This document shows, in pieces, positions 37,561-51,336 of a stretch of 64,000 nt of DNA. Below the pieces are notes generated by a model that searched no databases, was not told the origin of the DNA, and worked only from the letters and a program-made list of their open reading frames with translations. The translations under genes were made by a program, and so were the position numbers. Origin of the DNA: Piromyces finnis (lineage: Eukaryota > Neocallimastigomycota > Neocallimastigomycetes > Neocallimastigales > Neocallimastigaceae). The stretch is taken from positions 124,001-188,000 of the forward strand of contig MCFH01000059.1 of NCBI GenBank assembly GCA_002104945.1. Reading direction: 5' to 3'. Numbering within the stretch: position 1 is the stretch's first letter; each line of letters begins with the position of its first letter.

Positions 37561-38092
37561 TTCCGAGTGCATTTCTCCCATCGATCAGAGTTAGCTCCAA
37601 TGGTGGTTCTTAGAGAAACGTTGGCTCATTCCTATTGCTAGGTGGTTGTGACCCTCCTGGTCTGTCATACTGTTTCTTCAGCTTCGACGCTCACTTAATC
37701 CATGTACATTAGATGCATGTCGTTGTACGATATTTCACAACTACAATGCTAAGCCTCTTATAGTCAATTTGATCACGTGTCAACCGCCCCCTAATGTTTA
37801 CACTTAAATTGATTAAGGAATATTATGTGTTTTTGGCATAGCCTAAGTCACCACTTATTAAGTTCTAATTTGGAATGTACCATGTACACTAGACCCTCTC
37901 AGGCCGGCTAGACGAGTGTTATTATCATAGTAGTAAATTAGAAAGTTCATTTATACTTACCTGAATATCATAACCCAACCCATGGCAAACCCAGTGGGAA
38001 AATCCACAGGCACTGACATCTGCGGGGTCGAACCAGAAGCCTTATGTATGCTAAGGAAACGCCTTAACAACCAGGATAAAAACTGGAACGAC
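37531..38092 (-). mobile_element. tRNA-derived SINE, copy 1 (minus strand)
   Basis: A 535-bp core (37558-38092) with a 27-nt poly-A tail (poly-T on the plus strand, 37531-37557). Read on the minus strand it opens with a tRNA-like head: an imperfect A box (TGGTTGTTAAGG) and a perfect B box GGTTCGACCCC, which are internal RNA polymerase III promoters. The body is far less A/T-rich than its surroundings and carries no open reading frame of note, so it depends on a LINE reverse transcriptase encoded elsewhere. A 14-bp target-site duplication flanks it. The core has the same length as copy 2 at 57632 and I see no difference between them, which argues for very recent movement. Confidence 0.85.
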
Positions 38093-38106
38093 ATATATAA
38101 ATAGAA
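38093..38106. repeat. Target-site duplication, right copy
   Basis: ATATATAAATAGAA, identical to 37517-37530. Confidence 0.85.
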
Positions 38107-38420
38107 AATAAATAAATTTATATTAATTTATTTTCCAATCATGTATGTAGGAAATGTAGGAATGTAGTATAGAACAGAATTAATGAATCTAAATATTCAT
38201 AATGATTTCTCTTTTTTGTTATTTATTAAAGATATTTTTAAAATACTCAATAATTTTAAAATGATTATTTAAATATATATAAATTTATTTATCCTTCACA
38301 AAAAATTCAAGTTACCAAGAATTTATTTTGGTCCATTTAATTAATTAATATTAAAATTTGATTTTTCATTTTATTAAGTTCCATCATTTCATTTTAATTC
38401 ATTTTATATAGAATAAAAAT

Positions 38421-41400
38421 ATGACATATTCAGATATTCAAGAACTTTGTAAATATCGGGAATTCAAAGAAATATATACTGAAGAAAAATTGATTGAAGA
38501 GAATCTCCATATGAAGCGATATCAAATTTTACCTGTACGATATATGACAAATGAAAATGAAATAGCTAAAAGATTTCTAATTTATCATTCGCCGGGTACT
38601 GGGAAATCATTTACAGCTCTATGGATTTTATTGAATTTCATTGATATTTATAAAAAACCAAGTATTATATTGGTAAAAAGTAAAGAGGCCATTATGGAAT
38701 TTAAACAGAGAGTCGCGTTATGGTACGCTTACACATACAATTATCGTCAACCTCCAACCGGTATTACCAATTATCACCAATTTATAAAAAGATACATCGA
38801 ATTTCATACCTACATTACTTTTTGTAAATCCGTTGAAACCATAAAAGATATTTCGTTATATGAAAATAGGCTTTTAATCATTGACGAAATACACCATTTT
38901 CGAAATACAGTTGGTAATAAAATTATATATAATAAATTACTTAAATTTTTAAATAACATAAAAGATTCGAGAGTCTTATTTATGTCGGCTACTCCGATTT
39001 TCGATAATTATAATGAAATAACAAGTTTAGTAAAATTAATAAAACCTGATTTTGATTTCAGTATTAAAATAACACCGAAAAAATTGGAAGAAATAATGAA
39101 AGGTCATGTATCGTATTATGGATTAAATCCACCGGACACATCAGTTAATTTTATAGGTTCTCATGTGCCAAGAATTGAACGCTTTAAAATATTTAAAGTT
39201 TCCATGAAAGGATTGCAACTTGAAAATTACAAAACGTTAGCTAGTGAAACAAAAAGTATATGCAACATTGGAATTAGTCATGTGAAAGCAACGCTTGGTG
39301 TAATTGGTTTTAAAGAAGAGGATTCACACGATAATTATGATGAAAGTTCATCTAACAATATTTCAGATAATAATAATGATGAAAATATTTCTATTTCCAT
39401 TTCAAATGATGATGATAATGAAAATTTTTCTGACAATATGTCAGATGATAAAAATAACGATAATGATTCTGACAATATTTTAAATGATGTTAATAACGAT
39501 GATTCTAATAACAACAAAAATAATAATAATAATAATTCAGAAGATAATAATAATAATAATAATAATAATTCAGATGATCGATACATTTTAAAAAATGAAA
39601 ATATTATTAATAGTAACAGTATTATTCAGAATATTATAAGAAAACAATCAAAGAAACTTGAAAATTACTGCTGTAAATTACATGAATGCCTTAAAATCAT
39701 TAATAGTGAAAATAGTCCGGATGGTCCTGTTTTTATTTACTGTAATATTATTGATGAAGTAGGTATTTATTATTTTGCTGCATTACTCTGTGAAATGGGC
39801 TATAAATACATTTATGATAAAAAATCAGCATTAAAATTTGGACAAAAGTTATCTTTAAATGAAAATATTAACTATCCGGAATTAAAAGAAATGCGAATAA
39901 ACAGAAACAAGAAAAAATGGAATTTTACCTTTGTTACCGGAGATAAGAGACTATGCCCAAACGTTATGGAACGCTTAGGCATATTTAATGATACAAGTAA
40001 TAGAAATGGTACAACTATTAAAGTACTTCTTGGAAGTGATATATTATCGGAAAGTGTAGATATCATGAATATTCGCCAATTACACATATTGACACCGCAC
40101 TGGAATTATGAAAAAATTAACCAAATTATCGGCCGAATTCGTAGAGTGGGATCTCATGACGCTTTACCACCACACCAAAGAAATGTTAATATTTATCTAT
40201 ACATGGCTTATAACAGTGATCATGAATGCGAATATGAAAATTCGATAAATTACAGCATTGATTATGTTAAGTATATTATTAGCGAAAAAAAGTATAATCA
40301 AGCTTTAATGTATAACAATGCCTTACGAAATGCTTCCATTGAGTCTTTAATATGTGATAATCAGTCAGAAATTAATTCTAATAATACCAACACCAACACC
40401 GATACCATAGACAATTTTCAATATTCCAAAAACTATCTACGTAAAACTCTACCGATATACCTTTCCATAGCATGCAATGAATTTAAAAGTGTATTCGATT
40501 CATCTACCTGCTGCTATATAAGTGTAAACGATTTCAGAAAAAGAGTACCCCTATTAAATACCTTTATAATGAATAAAATTATTGAAATAATTAAATCTAA
40601 AAATATTATTATTAATGAAAAAAATTTAGAATATTCATGTGCCTTATTTTTCCTTGAATCTGTCCCAAATGTCCATTTTTGTAATAGCGCTAATGTAAGT
40701 ATAAGCAACCCATCACTTAGTATGCTTACTCACTACAATCCTAACTACTCTGCATACACACCAAAAAAAATAGCGTCCAAAAAGCACAAAGATAAAATTA
40801 TCGAATATAACCCTCAAAATGATAACCAACTCAGTAAAGCTTTGTTAAATACCGAAAATTCTGAAATTGTAATGAAAATAAAAAATATGGAAGATCTTTT
40901 AAATAGTAAATTAATAAAAGAATTTTACGACAGTATATCTCAACTTACACACACAGAAATCCTCGACATTTTAAAATATAGTCTTAAAAATGATTTAAAG
41001 AATTTTAAACAATTATTAAGTCCTTACTGGATGGAATATAAAGAATTATTTTATATTTTATATTTTTCGAGCATTAAAAATTCCTCTTATGCTAGTAACA
41101 AAAAACGTTCCATTAACGATTTTAGTAATATGATCATGTATAGCGATAGAAATTTTGAAAATTGGACTCTATTGAAGAATAAGGAATTGAAAAATTTATC
41201 CATTGTATTTCAGCGTCATTACAATGAAAAAACATCTATACGCATTAATAATCGTCTAAAGTATGTTTATGTATTATGTAATGATTTCACCCTTCGTTAT
41301 CGTGACTTGCGCAGTGACTTGAATCTTTATTCGAAAAAAGAAGATGATTCTAATAATCTTAGGAATATAAATCGTGGTAGAAATATTGATAATTTTTATG

Positions 41401-41738
41401 ACAAAAAGGAATTGATAGAAAGGTTAGTATACTCGGTATGTTTTGACAATCTTGAAGATGAATTGTCTTTAATAGAAAACTATAAAAAAATATCTGTTTC
41501 GGACATTACCGATTTACTTGAAAATAACACCAATGAAAACACTGATTTAATTGAATATATATTAAATGTTGTAACTAATGATAACATAAATGAATATTGT
41601 AGTAAAAGACCTTATCAAGCATTTTTATTATATACATTACTTTCTTCAATACCATATTTAATTAAAACAACAAGGTATAATATTATTGATGTTTGGAAAA
41701 AGTATTTATTTACTTATAATTTAATAGTTGTTTTATAA
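38421..41738 (+). CDS. D6/D11-like SF2 helicase of giant-virus or linear-plasmid type
   Basis: 1105 residues, intronless, intact. Motif I SPGTGKS (57-63), motif II DEIH (156-159), motif III SAT (190-192), and motifs V-VI including QIIGRIRRVGSHDALP (568-583) followed by RNVNIYLYMA. The GR.RR.GSH..LP signature is typical of the viral D6/D11 family: early transcription factor ATPases and the NPH-I termination ATPase of poxviruses, asfarviruses and mimiviruses, and the homologous helicase of yeast cytoplasmic linear plasmids. These act in cytoplasmic viral transcription. An Asn/Asp/Ser-rich insert (about 304-390) splits the two RecA-like lobes. The C-terminal 500 residues are helical and unrecognised. 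The overall length is close to the longer virus members. There are no premature stops, so the gene is either recent, expressed or under selection. The exact subfamily cannot be told by eye. Confidence 0.8.
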   Translation: MTYSDIQELCKYREFKEIYTEEKLIEENLHMKRYQILPVRYMTNENEIAKRFLIYHSPGTGKSFTALWILLNFIDIYKKPSIILVKSKEAIMEFKQRVALWYAYTYNYRQPPTGITNYHQFIKRYIEFHTYITFCKSVETIKDISLYENRLLIIDEIHHFRNTVGNKIIYNKLLKFLNNIKDSRVLFMSATPIFDNYNEITSLVKLIKPDFDFSIKITPKKLEEIMKGHVSYYGLNPPDTSVNFIGSHVPRIERFKIFKVSMKGLQLENYKTLASETKSICNIGISHVKATLGVIGFKEEDSHDNYDESSSNNISDNNNDENISISISNDDDNENFSDNMSDDKNNDNDSDNILNDVNNDDSNNNKNNNNNNSEDNNNNNNNNSDDRYILKNENIINSNSIIQNIIRKQSKKLENYCCKLHECLKIINSENSPDGPVFIYCNIIDEVGIYYFAALLCEMGYKYIYDKKSALKFGQKLSLNENINYPELKEMRINRNKKKWNFTFVTGDKRLCPNVMERLGIFNDTSNRNGTTIKVLLGSDILSESVDIMNIRQLHILTPHWNYEKINQIIGRIRRVGSHDALPPHQRNVNIYLYMAYNSDHECEYENSINYSIDYVKYIISEKKYNQALMYNNALRNASIESLICDNQSEINSNNTNTNTDTIDNFQYSKNYLRKTLPIYLSIACNEFKSVFDSSTCCYISVNDFRKRVPLLNTFIMNKIIEIIKSKNIIINEKNLEYSCALFFLESVPNVHFCNSANVSISNPSLSMLTHYNPNYSAYTPKKIASKKHKDKIIEYNPQNDNQLSKALLNTENSEIVMKIKNMEDLLNSKLIKEFYDSISQLTHTEILDILKYSLKNDLKNFKQLLSPYWMEYKELFYILYFSSIKNSSYASNKKRSINDFSNMIMYSDRNFENWTLLKNKELKNLSIVFQRHYNEKTSIRINNRLKYVYVLCNDFTLRYRDLRSDLNLYSKKEDDSNNLRNINRGRNIDNFYDKKELIERLVYSVCFDNLEDELSLIENYKKISVSDITDLLENNTNENTDLIEYILNVVTNDNINEYCSKRPYQAFLLYTLLSSIPYLIKTTRYNIIDVWKKYLFTYNLIVVL

Positions 41739-42067
41739 TTTAAAATATAATTTAAAATATATTTAAAAATATAATTAAAACTTTACTTTTCTTTTATTGT
41801 TTAGACTAAATATTTTTTTAAAAAATTAAAAAATAAATAAATAAACCTTTTTTTATTATCTTTAATTATTAATTGGTAAAAAAAATTAACAAATTTACTG
41901 AATTATTACAAATTTAGCAAAATAATACTTTTAATTCTTATTTATATTATTATTTATTTAGTTATTTATATATATAGGAATAGAAAAAAATAGAAGATTT
42001 TACATAAATTATATAATATTAAATAGTTTTAATTTTTTATAATATTAAATAGTTTGGTATGTTACAG
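41739..42067. other. Junction between helicase gene and CotH gene
   Basis: A/T-rich. I searched here for the signal-peptide exon that the CotH gene needs and found none: the only ATG, at 42059, is in the wrong frame. It ends in a good acceptor (GTTACAG, 42061-42067). Confidence 0.55.
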
Positions 42068-44148
42068 CAAAAGGTTCTTTTATTGGAGATGCTTTTAAGA
42101 GAGCAGAACTTTTTGAGTTGACGGATAATGAAATACCAACTTTTGATATAAAAATATCAGATGAAGAATTTAAAGCCTTAACATTGGAAGGTCAAAAAGG
42201 TGCAGCAGCTGCTAATGTTCCAGAGGAAGAAGAATTAAAAATTAAAGATGGTGTATTAAAAGTTGATTTAAATGGGTAAAATACAATAGAATATTATTTA
42301 ATAATAATAAAAGTTTAACCGAAAAATATTTTTTATAAATTTTTTTATTTAATGGTCGAAAAAATATTAAAAAGTTATTCAAGATACCTATAATAAATTG
42401 TTCACTTTTATTTTGTTAATATATATAATATTTTTATAAAAAAAAATTATGATATTGTATATTCAAATTAAAATTTATAAAATAAATTAACCCAATTTTT
42501 ATTTGTATTTAATATATATTAAAAAAAAAAAAAAAAAAGAAAAGAAAAAATATTTAAAAAAATAACTCTTTCTATTGGTGGTAATTCCTCTCGCGGTTTC
42601 GGTAAACAAGGTTATAATATCAAAATTAGAGGTAAAGGAGATTTATACGGACGTACTCAAATAAGACTTCGTCCAGATGCACGTGAACCAACTTATTTAA
42701 GATCAAAGTTATCTTGTGATATTCATAATCGTTTAGGATTATCATCCATTTCATCTAATTATGCCACATTATACATTAATGATGAATTTATGGGATTATA
42801 CGTTTTAATGGATTCAATTAACTTGTCTTGGATAAAATATGTCTATGGTGAAAATGATACTACCAGTTTATATCAATGTAAAAATGTTAAAAATGATTTA
42901 TCTCTTGAAAAATCAGCTACAGGTTGTATTAATAAAAATGAAGAAGTTTTGGATAATACCCAATGGATCGAGTTTTTAACTACTATTAGTAAGGCACAAT
43001 CTGCTGAAGATCTTGAAGCAATTTTTGATATTGATACTTTTTTAACTGAAATGGCATTTGAATATTTAGTTGGATCGTATGATCATTTTACAAATTTTGG
43101 TCATAATTATTATTTATATAAACCTCAAAATGATAAATGGAAAATTCTTTTATACGATTACGATAGTGAATTTGGTCAAGAAATTGCCATGGGTATTAAT
43201 AGAGTTAAAAATAATCAAGGCAATAATAGCACGGATTACACTAGTTTTACTTTTGCCCAAACAACCAGAGATATTCACTTGGTAGATGTTTTAATTTTAA
43301 ATAATTCCACTCGTTTCAACACTATTTTGAAGAATGTTGTTGAAAAAGTTTTTAATCCAGCTACCCTTTTCCCAAGAATTGATGAATTGAAAGAAATGAT
43401 TAGACCTTATGTTGAAAAAGATAAAATTCCAAATGAACAAGGTAAATACCCAGGAAAACTTAATGAAAAATCGGATCATTACTCTTTAGCTCAATGGGAT
43501 GCCAATTGTGAATTTACAAATGTTAAAAGTATTCATAGTGGTACCAAGGCATATGGTTTAAAATATTGGATTCTTGCTAAATATAGATATGTTTGTCAAT
43601 CCCTTAAAATGGAATGTGACTCTACCTATTTAGATGAAAATTACGCCTATTCTATAGATACTTCTGTAGAACTTTCAGGTGAAGATATATTTTCTGGAAT
43701 GGATAATCTTCTACCACCACCACCAACAACAACAACAACAAATCAAACTCCAACAGAAACTAAAATTGAAAACCCAACTCAAACCACTACTAATGTCATT
43801 TCAAAACCATCAGAAAATACAACAACAACATCATCATCATTACCCCCAACATCAACACCAACATCAAAGCAATATCAATGTTGGTCTGAACTCATAGGTT
43901 ATCCATGTTGTGATCCAAAGAATAATGTTGTCTATTCACATGATAGCTATGGTGAATGGGGATATAATTTTAAAACACAAATGTGGTGTGGACTTACAGC
44001 ATTTGAAGAACATGAAAATGATGAAGAATGTTGGTCGGAAGAATATGGTTATCCTTGTTGTTTGGGTTGTACCGTATATGAAACGGATGATCAAGGTCAT
44101 TGGGGTTATGAAAATAACCACTGGTGTGGTATTCAATCATTTTGTTAG
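42068..44148 (+). CDS. CotH kinase-family protein with two fungal dockerins (5' end missing)
   Basis: Exons 42068-42275 and 42540-44148, joined in phase across a GT-AG intron. The first visible exon starts mid-protein (KGSFIGDAFKRAELFELTD), where anaerobic-fungal CotH proteins have a preceding exon with signal peptide; none is seen upstream. The CotH core follows: GGNSSRGFGKQGYNIKIRG, RTQIRLRPDAREPTYLRSKL, then LYDYDSEFGQEI, the acidic site that contacts metal and nucleotide in the kinase fold. A Thr/Pro linker leads to two dockerins (43879-43995 and 44027-44145), each with CWSE..GYPCC and GxWGYxxxxWCG. Dockerins plug proteins into the extracellular cellulosome; the CotH role there is unclear (protein phosphorylation or structure). 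Either a distant first exon was missed or the gene is 5'-truncated. Confidence 0.85.
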
Positions 44149-44690
44149 ATTATTTTATTATTTTTTTTTTTTTTTATATTTTTTAGAATATAGTATATAT
44201 ATATATATATATAAAATAAACTTTATTTTATTCATAATTTATTTGATCATTAAAAATTAAATGAAAAGATAAAAAGCAAAAAAAAAAAAAAAAATGTAAT
44301 GCTTTGTATTTATTTAAAAATTATATCTATAAAGCCTTTTTTTTAAAGAAAATAATATAATTAAATTATATAATTTTAAAATAAAAAAAAAAAAAAAATA
44401 GAAATTTAATAAAGTATAAATTATATAAAAGTTACCATTATTTATTTTTTATAATATTCTTACAAAGTTATTATCATTAATTTTTTTTTTTTTTTTTTTT
44501 ATAAATATTTTGTTGTTGTTTATTATTTACATTTTTTTGTATTGATATGAAATTATATTATATATAGAAACTTTTTTAAAAAAAGCATTGTATTTCATTT
44601 AGATCAGTTCACTTTTTTATTAGATGTCTTAATTCCAATAATTGGATATATAAATAATAGATATTTATTTTTTTATACGGGAGTGGCTAT
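44149..44690. other. Intergenic region between convergent genes
   Basis: A/T-rich, with AT dinucleotide repeats and poly-A/T runs. No gene seen. Confidence 0.6.
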
Positions 44691-46576
<1,886 letters not shown>

Positions 46577-47520
46577 TTCGATATATAATATCAAAGTTTT
46601 TCTTTTTTTTTTTTTTATTTTATTTTTTAAAAAAAAATTGAAAAATTAAATAAAAATTTTTAACTAAAATTAAATATTTTTTTTTTATTTTATTGGTTTA
46701 CCAAAATATAAATTTTTTTTTTTTATTTTTTTTTTTTTTTTATTGGAAATAAATATAAAAAAAATATTTTTAAAAGTTTTTTTTTTTTTTCCCTTTCTTA
46801 TTTAAATTACTAGTATAAATAGTTTAAGCTTTTTTCTTTTTCTATTGTAAAAAAAAAAAAAAAAAATATAGATTGAATTTATTTAATGGAATTTTTTCAT
46901 TTTTTTTCCGCATATTAACAAATAGTTAATGATCCATTAATAATTATAATTAGTAATATATTAAATTAAATAAATGCAAATTTTAATTTAATTATTTTTG
47001 ATGGATAAAACTGTTAAATTAATTAAAAAAAAAAAAAAGTTTTATCCAAATAAGGAAAAATTGTAATGCTAACCATTGAACCTTTCACTTTTTTCAATAA
47101 TATGAAAAAATAGGAATATCCAAAATAGTAATAAGTTAGTACTACCAAATACCAAATACCAAATAGTAATTTTAATAATAAGTATATAATACTATCTACT
47201 ACTACTGATAATATTAAAATATCATAGAAATATAAAGAAAACTTTTATAATTGTTTTTTTTTTTATTTGATATTTTATACAAATATATTGACAATTTAAA
47301 GGATTTTTATTATTATTTTTCTTTTTTATATGCTTTATATATATATATATATTACATTTAATGATTTTATATTATGTGCTGTATTTAATTACATTTAAAA
47401 AATAACAATTAAAAGGTTTTTGATTTTTTGTGAATTATTATAATTTCCTTTGGTTATATTATAATCTATTGTTATTCTTTGATGTTTTAGTAATATGATT
47501 TTTAATTTTTAATTTTTATT
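46577..47520. other. Spacer between AKR copies A and B
   Basis: A/T-rich with long homopolymers (poly-T near 46715-46740). It holds the promoter of copy A and the 3' flank of copy B. No gene seen. Confidence 0.6.
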
Positions 47521-49175
47521 TTAAAAATCACCCATATCTGGGAAAAGATCTAAACCTGGTAAAGGTTTATCATAGACATCTCTGTGTCTAATAGTAATAG
47601 CATTAATTTTTTCAAAATCTTCTTTTGAAAGTTCAGTAATTTTGAAGTTTTCTTCAATTCTGGATGGAGTAACGGATTTTGGAATAACTTTTTTTTTTTT
47701 AAAATATAAATAAATAAATAAATATAACATTAGTATCCATTAATAACTTTTTTTTTATTTATTAAACTACTCTTTTTTTTTTTTTCATTTCTATTATCAT
47801 AGATTTAGTTTTTTTCCCCTTATTTTTTAGATGAAATAATAACTTACCAATAACATTTCTTTGAGCATTCCAGGAAAGAATAACTTGAGCTGGAGTCATA
47901 TTGTTCTTATTAGCAATTTCATGAATAACTGGATCAGCAAAAAGCTTAGATGCACGACCAAGTGGGCAGTAGGCTGTAACTTGAACATCATTATCTTGAC
48001 AGAATTTAACTAATTTATGTTGTGGAAGATATGGGTTGTTTTCAACCTATTATTATTATTATTTTTTTATTTTTATTTTAATGGAGTATTAATATTATAG
48101 AAAAATGAATTATAAAAATAATTTAGTAATGAATATTTTTAAAAGAAAAATATGAGTGTATAACTAAATAAAAATATCTTAACTATTTTATCAATATTTT
48201 ATAAAAAATATATATTATATATATATATTACTTGATTAACAGCTGGCTTAATTTCAGCCTTTTCTAATAAATCCTTTAACTTTTCAACATTAAAGTTAGA
48301 AACACCAATAGCCTTAGCTTTTCCAGATTTATATAATTTCTTTTTTTTTTTTTTTGAATATATTTTATTTAATATTTGTTAGTGAAAAAATGTTTTCTTT
48401 CTCCTTTAATTTATTATTACTCACTTCCATTTCTCTCCAGGTATCAATAATTGGAATGTCTTCAACATCTTTACCAAATTCTTCAGTTTCTGGCTTTTGA
48501 GCAATTGGCCAGTGAATTAAATAAAGATCAACATAGTCTAAATTTAAATCCTAAAATTATATTTATTTTTTTTTCGTTTTAATAGTTAATAATTGTTATA
48601 TTAAAAATAAAATATATATAATGATTTTTTTTAAATAAATAATAAATAGATAGATATAAATATATTTATATATATATAATATTTATAATTTTTTGTACTT
48701 TTAATGTAATATCAAGAGCTTTAGAAACGCATTCTGGACGATGGAAATTATTCCATAATTTTGAAGTAATAAAGATATCTTCACGTTTAAGTCCATTTTC
48801 TTTTAAACCTTCCTTAACACCTTGACCAACTTCATCTTCGTTTTGATCTATAATAAATAAATAGGAAAGTTTTCAATAATTTGTAAATACTTTGATGAAT
48901 GAATTTTTTAAATCATCATATGAATTTATTAATGGCTCTATCTTACAGTAATAAGCACAATCAATGTGTCTGTAACCAACACTAAGAGCTTTTTTAACAG
49001 CATTAGTAATATCTCCTGGTTCAGATAAAACTAAAGTATACAGTAAAAATAAAAAAAAAAATATATTAATCTTTTAAACTAATATTTATAATTAATATAT
49101 ATATTACATACAGGTTCCTAAACCAATAATTGGCATTTTAGCACCAGTGTTTAAAGTAACAGTTTTTTGGTTCAT
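47521..49175 (-). CDS. Aldo/keto reductase, tandem copy B
   Basis: Seven exons: 49175-49112, 49030-48947, 48847-48699, 48550-48425, 48339-48232, 48046-47848, 47687-47521; 298 residues. Exon sizes equal those of copies A and C except exon 6, which is two codons shorter. Catalytic residues are kept: HIDCAYY plus a Tyr split over intron 2, the Lys in the SKLWN segment, and His in [13 protein letters not shown]. The C-terminus reads [20 protein letters not shown] and ends FPDMGDF. All exon junctions have the same phase as the paralogues, so the gene arose by local duplication of an intron-containing gene. Same predicted reaction as copy A; substrate preference may differ at the variable loops. 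Confidence 0.92.
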
Positions 49176-49449
49176 TTTTTTTTATTTTAAAATATTAATA
49201 AAATCTTAATAGATATTATTTTTATTTTTTTTTTATATATAAAGATTTGTTTAATTTTCTAATTAAAAAAAAAAACTTTTAAAAAAAATTTAATTTTATA
49301 TTTTTTAATTTAATTTTCTTAAATTTTATTGGTTAATTGACTTTTATATAATTGAATTAATAAAAAGTGTAAATAAAAAAAATAAAAAAAACTCTTTTCT
49401 CAATTCTTCTTAATAAATACTTTTAATAATTATAAAAATTTAGATAATG

Positions 49450-49485
<36 letters not shown>

Positions 49486-49802
49486 ATTTCAATAAATAAA
49501 AAAAAAAATATTAATCCGCTTATTTCAATGATTAAAAAAATATATATATATAAGCGGATTTAATTTTTATTTATCCGCTTATTAATAAATAAAAATATTA
49601 ATTTTTGAATTTAAGGTTTTATTTTCCTTTTTTAACTAAATTAAATTTTTGTAGATTTTTGTAGATGTAATTTACATGAAAATAAAGATTATTTTGTTAT
49701 TATTTATTATTAGAGTTCATTATTATTCCTTATGGTATAATTTAATTATACTTTTTTTTTTTTGTAATTTATTAACATTTTAATTTTTTTTTATTATATA
49801 TT
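49176..49802. other. Spacer between AKR copies B and C
   Basis: A/T-rich, with a 33-nt poly-A near 49450 and a triplicated AAGCGGAT motif (listed at 49513-49581). It holds the promoter of copy B. Confidence 0.6.
49513..49581. promoter_or_regulatory. Repeated AAGCGGAT motif with inverted arrangement
   Basis: AATCCGCTTA (49513-49522) and TAAGCGGATT (49551-49560) form an exact 10-bp inverted repeat with a 28-bp A/T spacer; ATCCGCTTA recurs at 49573-49581. It lies 340-410 bases upstream of the AKR copy B start. Three CGG/CCG-bearing sites in very A/T-rich DNA could bind a zinc-cluster regulator, which often uses CGG half-sites, or form an RNA hairpin at the 3' side of copy C. Role inferred only. 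Confidence 0.4.
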
Positions 49803-51336
49803 TTAGAAATCACCCAAGTCTGGGAAAACCTTTAAAGCTTTTAATGCTTCAGGATCAACACCTCTTTGTCTAAAGGTAATACCACTGATTTTATCAAAAT
49901 CTTCCTTTGAAAGTTCAACAATTTTGAAATTTTCTTCAACTCTAGATGGGGTGACAGATTTTGGAATTACTATTATAAATCATAATATATAAATATAAAA
50001 TTTAATATTTACTAATTCCTTTTTATATAAAATACCTTATATTTTACATTTATAAAAAGGTATTTTAACTTACCAATTACATTTCTTTGAGCGTTCCATG
50101 AAAGAACAACTTGAGCTGGAGTCATATTGTTCTTTTTAGCAACTTCATTAACTACAGGATCATCAAGAAGTTTTGGATTGTTTGCACGACCAAGTGGACA
50201 ATAAGCTGTAACTTGAATATTGTTATCTTGACAATACTTAACTAATTTATGTTGAGGAAGGAATGGATTATTTTCAACCTTTGAATAAAATGTTTTATAT
50301 ATTTATTTTTTTTTTAAAAAAAAGTGAATATTAAAACTAAATATTTAAATATTAATGAAATATAAAATGGCATTACTTGATTAACAGCTGGTTTAATTTC
50401 AGCTTTTTCTAATAAATCCTCTAATCTACTAATATCCCAATTAGAAACACCAATAGCCTTTGCTTTTCCAGATTTATATAATTTCTTTATTACAATTATA
50501 TATACATATTATTATTATTATTATTATAAACCCGTGAATCCAATTAAATATTATGTATATATTATGTATATATTTTGTATAAATTATTTATAGGAAAACT
50601 TTAAATATTTTTTATTACATACTTCCATTTCTCTCCAGGTATCAATGAGTGGAACATCTTCGATATCTTGAGTAAAACCTCTACTATCTGGCTTTTCAGC
50701 AATTGGCCAATGAATTAAATAAAGATCAACATAGTCTAATTTTAAGTCCTAAATTATATATATATAATATATATTTTTAAAGATCGTAAAATAAATACGT
50801 ATAACTATAAATTAATTTTTTATTTTTTATTTTTTTTTACCTTTAATGTTTGTTCAAGACCTTTGGCAACTAATTCTGGACGATGGAAAGTATTCCATAA
50901 TTTTGAAGTAATGAAAATGTCTTCACGCTTAAGTCCATTTTCTTTTAAACCTTCTTGAATACCTTGTCCGACTTCTTTTTCATTATTATCTTTTTTTTAT
51001 TATTTTTTATTTTTGTTTTTATTATTGATATTATTTTATTATTACTATAATATTATTTTTATCAATAAAATATTTATATTGAAAAACTAATAAGAAAAAC
51101 TTACAACATAAAGCACAATCAATGTGTTTATATCCAGCTTTAAGAGCTGTTTTAACAGCATTAGTAACTTTTCCTGGTTCAGATAAAACTAATGATATTA
51201 TGTAAAAAAGAAATAAATTCAATAAATATATTTACAGTTCATAAAATATTTTAATAAATTAATGATTTTTACAAGTTCCTAAACCAATAATTGGCATCTT
51301 TGCGCCAGTATTTAAAGTAACAGTTCTTTGGTTCAT
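49803..51336 (-). CDS. Aldo/keto reductase, tandem copy C
   Basis: Seven exons: 51336-51273, 51188-51105, 50989-50841, 50748-50623, 50484-50377, 50278-50074, 49969-49803; 300 residues, the same sizes as copy A. The residues before the catalytic Tyr differ (HIDCALC then Tyr, Asn, Asn, Glu), so two aromatic side chains present beside the active site in A and B are Leu and Cys here. Asp, Tyr, Lys and His of the tetrad are all retained ([13 protein letters not shown] for the His). The start is [21 protein letters not shown] and the end FPDLGDF. It is probably active with altered substrate preference. Confidence 0.92.

Larger units (their letters stand above)
36482..38420. other. Intergenic region with one intact SINE and one SINE relic
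   Basis: Apart from the mobile elements listed separately, this holds A/T-rich DNA and a B-box-like motif GGTTCGAATCC near 37424-37434 without a full tRNA around it. It is the shared upstream region of the divergent Cys/His gene and helicase gene. Confidence 0.6.

Noticed and set aside
39335-39586. Minus-strand 83-codon Leu/Ser-rich frame in the helicase
   Set aside because: Antisense of the Asn/Asp/Ser-rich insert; no independent support.
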